Positions 62,647-64,000 of a stretch of DNA of 64,000 nt are shown here, piece after piece. The DNA is from CAZMNY01 sp964567745. Lineage in GTDB: Bacteria; Planctomycetota; Planctomycetia; Pirellulales; Pirellulaceae. Positions within the stretch are counted from its first letter, which is position 1; every line of letters begins with the position of its first letter. The notes under the pieces were generated by a model. It had not been told where the DNA came from and did not search any database. It worked only from the letters and a program-made list of their open reading frames with translations. Position numbers and translations under genes: made by a program. The stretch spans positions 1-64,000 of the forward strand of contig CAZMNY010000037.1 of the NCBI GenBank assembly GCA_964567745.1. The letters run 5' to 3'.

Positions 62647-62856
62647 TCATGGGATCTGGTCGGCGACGAAGTCGTTAGCCAACAGAGCTTCCATCTCTCT
62701 AGGAGCATCATCGTCGCCAAACTCGACTCGCTCTTCCAATTCGCCTTTCGGCTGCCTGAACGTCACTCGATGAGCTTCCGTTTTGTTCGCACAAAGCGGG
62801 AGAATTGTCACAGTCGGAGCGTCATTTCCACAGGCAAGTCGAAAAAACGAGAACAT
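62647..62856 (-). CDS. Possible small protein of unknown function
   Basis: A frame of 69 codons (ATG at 62856, no ribosome-binding site) reads FFRLACGNDAPTVTILPLCA, then RVTFRQPKGELEERVEFGDD and ends EALLANDFVADQIP. The composition is plausible for an acidic cytoplasmic protein, and the strand agrees with its neighbours. There is no recognised family and the evidence is weak. Confidence 0.3.
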   Translation of the reverse strand: MFSFFRLACGNDAPTVTILPLCANKTEAHRVTFRQPKGELEERVEFGDDDAPREMEALLANDFVADQIP

Positions 62857-62931
62857 CGTCAAGCGGCGGGCAACGGCCGGCATGGGTCGAGGCAAGACCC
62901 GTGGCGGGATGCCCCAGCCACGACTATTTTG

Positions 62932-64000
62932 CTAAACGGAGTTGAAAACGACTGCCAGGCCGATCAGCAGCAGGCCGACTGCCAAGGCGTCGCGCCAGTC
63001 GAGTCGATCGGCGTTGGACCGAAAGCGAATGAAGCCCAGCATGGCACCGGTGGGGCAGCCGAAACGGCAAAACGCCATCGGAACGCGCAACGAAACGACA
63101 AGGCCGATGATGGCGATCGCAATCGACGCGACGCCTCCAAATAGGAACGCGTCAAAGGGCTCGAGAGATGCGAGCTCTATCGGCAGGTCGAAGTAGCCGA
63201 CAAGGACACAAACGGCCGCCAAGGTTGCTGGAACGAACCGCATCGGTCGAAATCGCTTCGCCCATTTCGGAGTCCGGGTAGGCCGTATCAGCTTCTGTGC
63301 GGCGCCGAATGGGCAAATCTGTTGGCAATAGACTTGGCGTTTTGTGAACATGGGGATGAGAAGCGAAGCCGCTGTCAACACAACGAAACCAGGTGCAAAC
63401 CGCCAAGGTACGCCGTGGGCGCCCCAGCCGATCAATTGCGCTTGCGAAAGCAAGTCGCCATTCAAGAAACCGAGATAGCCGATCAGCACCAATTGAAAAC
63501 AACGGCGGAACCAGACGACGCCCCGTACGCGAGTGAAGGCCGTCAGGCAGGCAATCAGCAGAATCGCGATCGTTCCCGCGTCGCGCGCCGAAAAGATGAT
63601 CGACCGTTCCCTCTTTACTTCGCCGCGCGATTCCGTTCCCGCAGTCACTGGCGTAAGCGCAGCCCTCGCCGCAATCGGCAAAGCCTCGGCAACAGCCATG
63701 CTCGTCATCGTCGCGCCCGAGACACCCTCCACCTCGGCATCGACTAGATCGAGCGTTGCTAGATCGGTCAGAGCTTGCCCAATGAAATGCGTCTTAAAGT
63801 ACGAGTCTTCCTTGACGTAGCGGACGTAGGGCTCGTTATCAAAACTCTTTCGTATTTGAAGTCCGATCACTCTGTCATTTCTGTCGAAAGCAATGAGCGA
63901 GTCGGTAGGACCTTGAAAGCCGACGACCGAATCGGCCGGCGGAGCTGTACGCGCGAGGCCGCCGATCCGTTGGGCATTTTCATTGAGCACGTCGAAGATC
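62932..64000 (-). CDS. NosR/NirI-like FMN-binding membrane protein (partial, cut by right edge)
   Basis: The frame is still open at the window edge, so the N-terminus is missing; a GTG at 63990 is not trusted as the start. The visible part has a periplasmic FMN-binding domain with flavinylation-type motif VEGVSGATMTSMAVAEAL (the first Thr of SGATMTS is the usual FMN attachment site). At least five membrane helices follow, then two cysteine clusters (QVYCQQICPFGAAQKL and MAFCRFGCPTGAML) like those of NosR, NirI and RnfD/ApbE-linked electron-transfer proteins. The order FMN-binding, membrane helices, CxxxCP pairs is that of NosR. A role in transferring electrons across the membrane is likely; the acceptor is not visible. 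Confidence 0.85.
   Translation of the reverse strand, partial: IFDVLNENAQRIGGLARTAPPADSVVGFQGPTDSLIAFDRNDRVIGLQIRKSFDNEPYVRYVKEDSYFKTHFIGQALTDLATLDLVDAEVEGVSGATMTSMAVAEALPIAARAALTPVTAGTESRGEVKRERSIIFSARDAGTIAILLIACLTAFTRVRGVVWFRRCFQLVLIGYLGFLNGDLLSQAQLIGWGAHGVPWRFAPGFVVLTAASLLIPMFTKRQVYCQQICPFGAAQKLIRPTRTPKWAKRFRPMRFVPATLAAVCVLVGYFDLPIELASLEPFDAFLFGGVASIAIAIIGLVVSLRVPMAFCRFGCPTGAMLGFIRFRSNADRLDWRDALAVGLLLIGLAVVFNSV

Overview
The window looks like a chromosomal segment from a member of the Planctomycetota, probably a Pirellulales-type organism. That is inferred from gene families seen here and known mainly from that phylum: two very long cytochrome-c-bearing 'PVC-type heme-binding' proteins, a BBP7-like outer-membrane protein, a DUF1559 fragment, and a seven-gene operon combining MoxR, DUF58, BatA and von Willebrand A proteins with a huge coiled-coil protein. 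Coding density is moderate. Many starts lack a Shine-Dalgarno sequence, and GTG or TTG starts are common.

Layout. 1-14.7 kb: a plus-strand operon (terpenoid-cyclase-fold protein, two membrane VWA proteins, a membrane protein, a 1361-residue coiled-coil protein, MoxR ATPase, DUF58 protein). The first five genes are linked by 4-base stop/start overlaps. 15-30.6 kb: a regulator-like HTH gene on the plus strand, then minus-strand housekeeping genes: purN, a eukaryote-like (type 2) ileS, an acidic protein with its own terminator, a glycosyltransferase-TPR protein, argC, argJ overlapping a K+ channel with an RCK domain, a CoA-type Nudix hydrolase, a polytopic membrane protein and xylB. 31-41 kb: a solute-binding lipoprotein, RNase P RNA with an unusually long P1 helix, tRNA-Ala(CGC), a ribbon-helix-helix protein, a flavin-reductase-like protein, hflX, mgtE, and a cobyrinate-synthase homologue that has lost its catalytic motifs. 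41-50.6 kb: a FHA-GAF-sigma54 activator, a glucuronoyl-esterase-like hydrolase, a SecD-like lipoprotein gene broken by an amber codon, a Tat-exported protein, a peroxiredoxin whose peroxidatic cysteine codon is UGA, and a two-gene unit of a soluble FlhA C-terminal-domain protein plus a 98-residue protein resembling the N-terminus of flagellin. 50.9-64 kb: two PVC-type heme proteins, a decayed region with two gene fragments and a MITE, a KAS III-like synthase, a zinc-ribbon membrane protein, a BBP7-like protein, and a NosR-like protein cut by the right edge.

The most notable items are (1) the probable selenocysteine peroxiredoxin at 47717-48271, with a hairpin directly after the UGA; (2) the stand-alone FlhA-C protein with a possible Sm-like head, next to a mini-flagellin-like protein (48819-50584), which may be an undescribed two-component system; (3) a pair of nearly identical 110-bp MITE-like elements in inverted orientation, 33 kb apart, one of which supplies the stop codon of a glycosyltransferase; and (4) the cobyrinate synthase homologue lacking both its P-loop and its glutaminase cysteine.

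All functional calls rest on reading motifs by eye; no database search was run.
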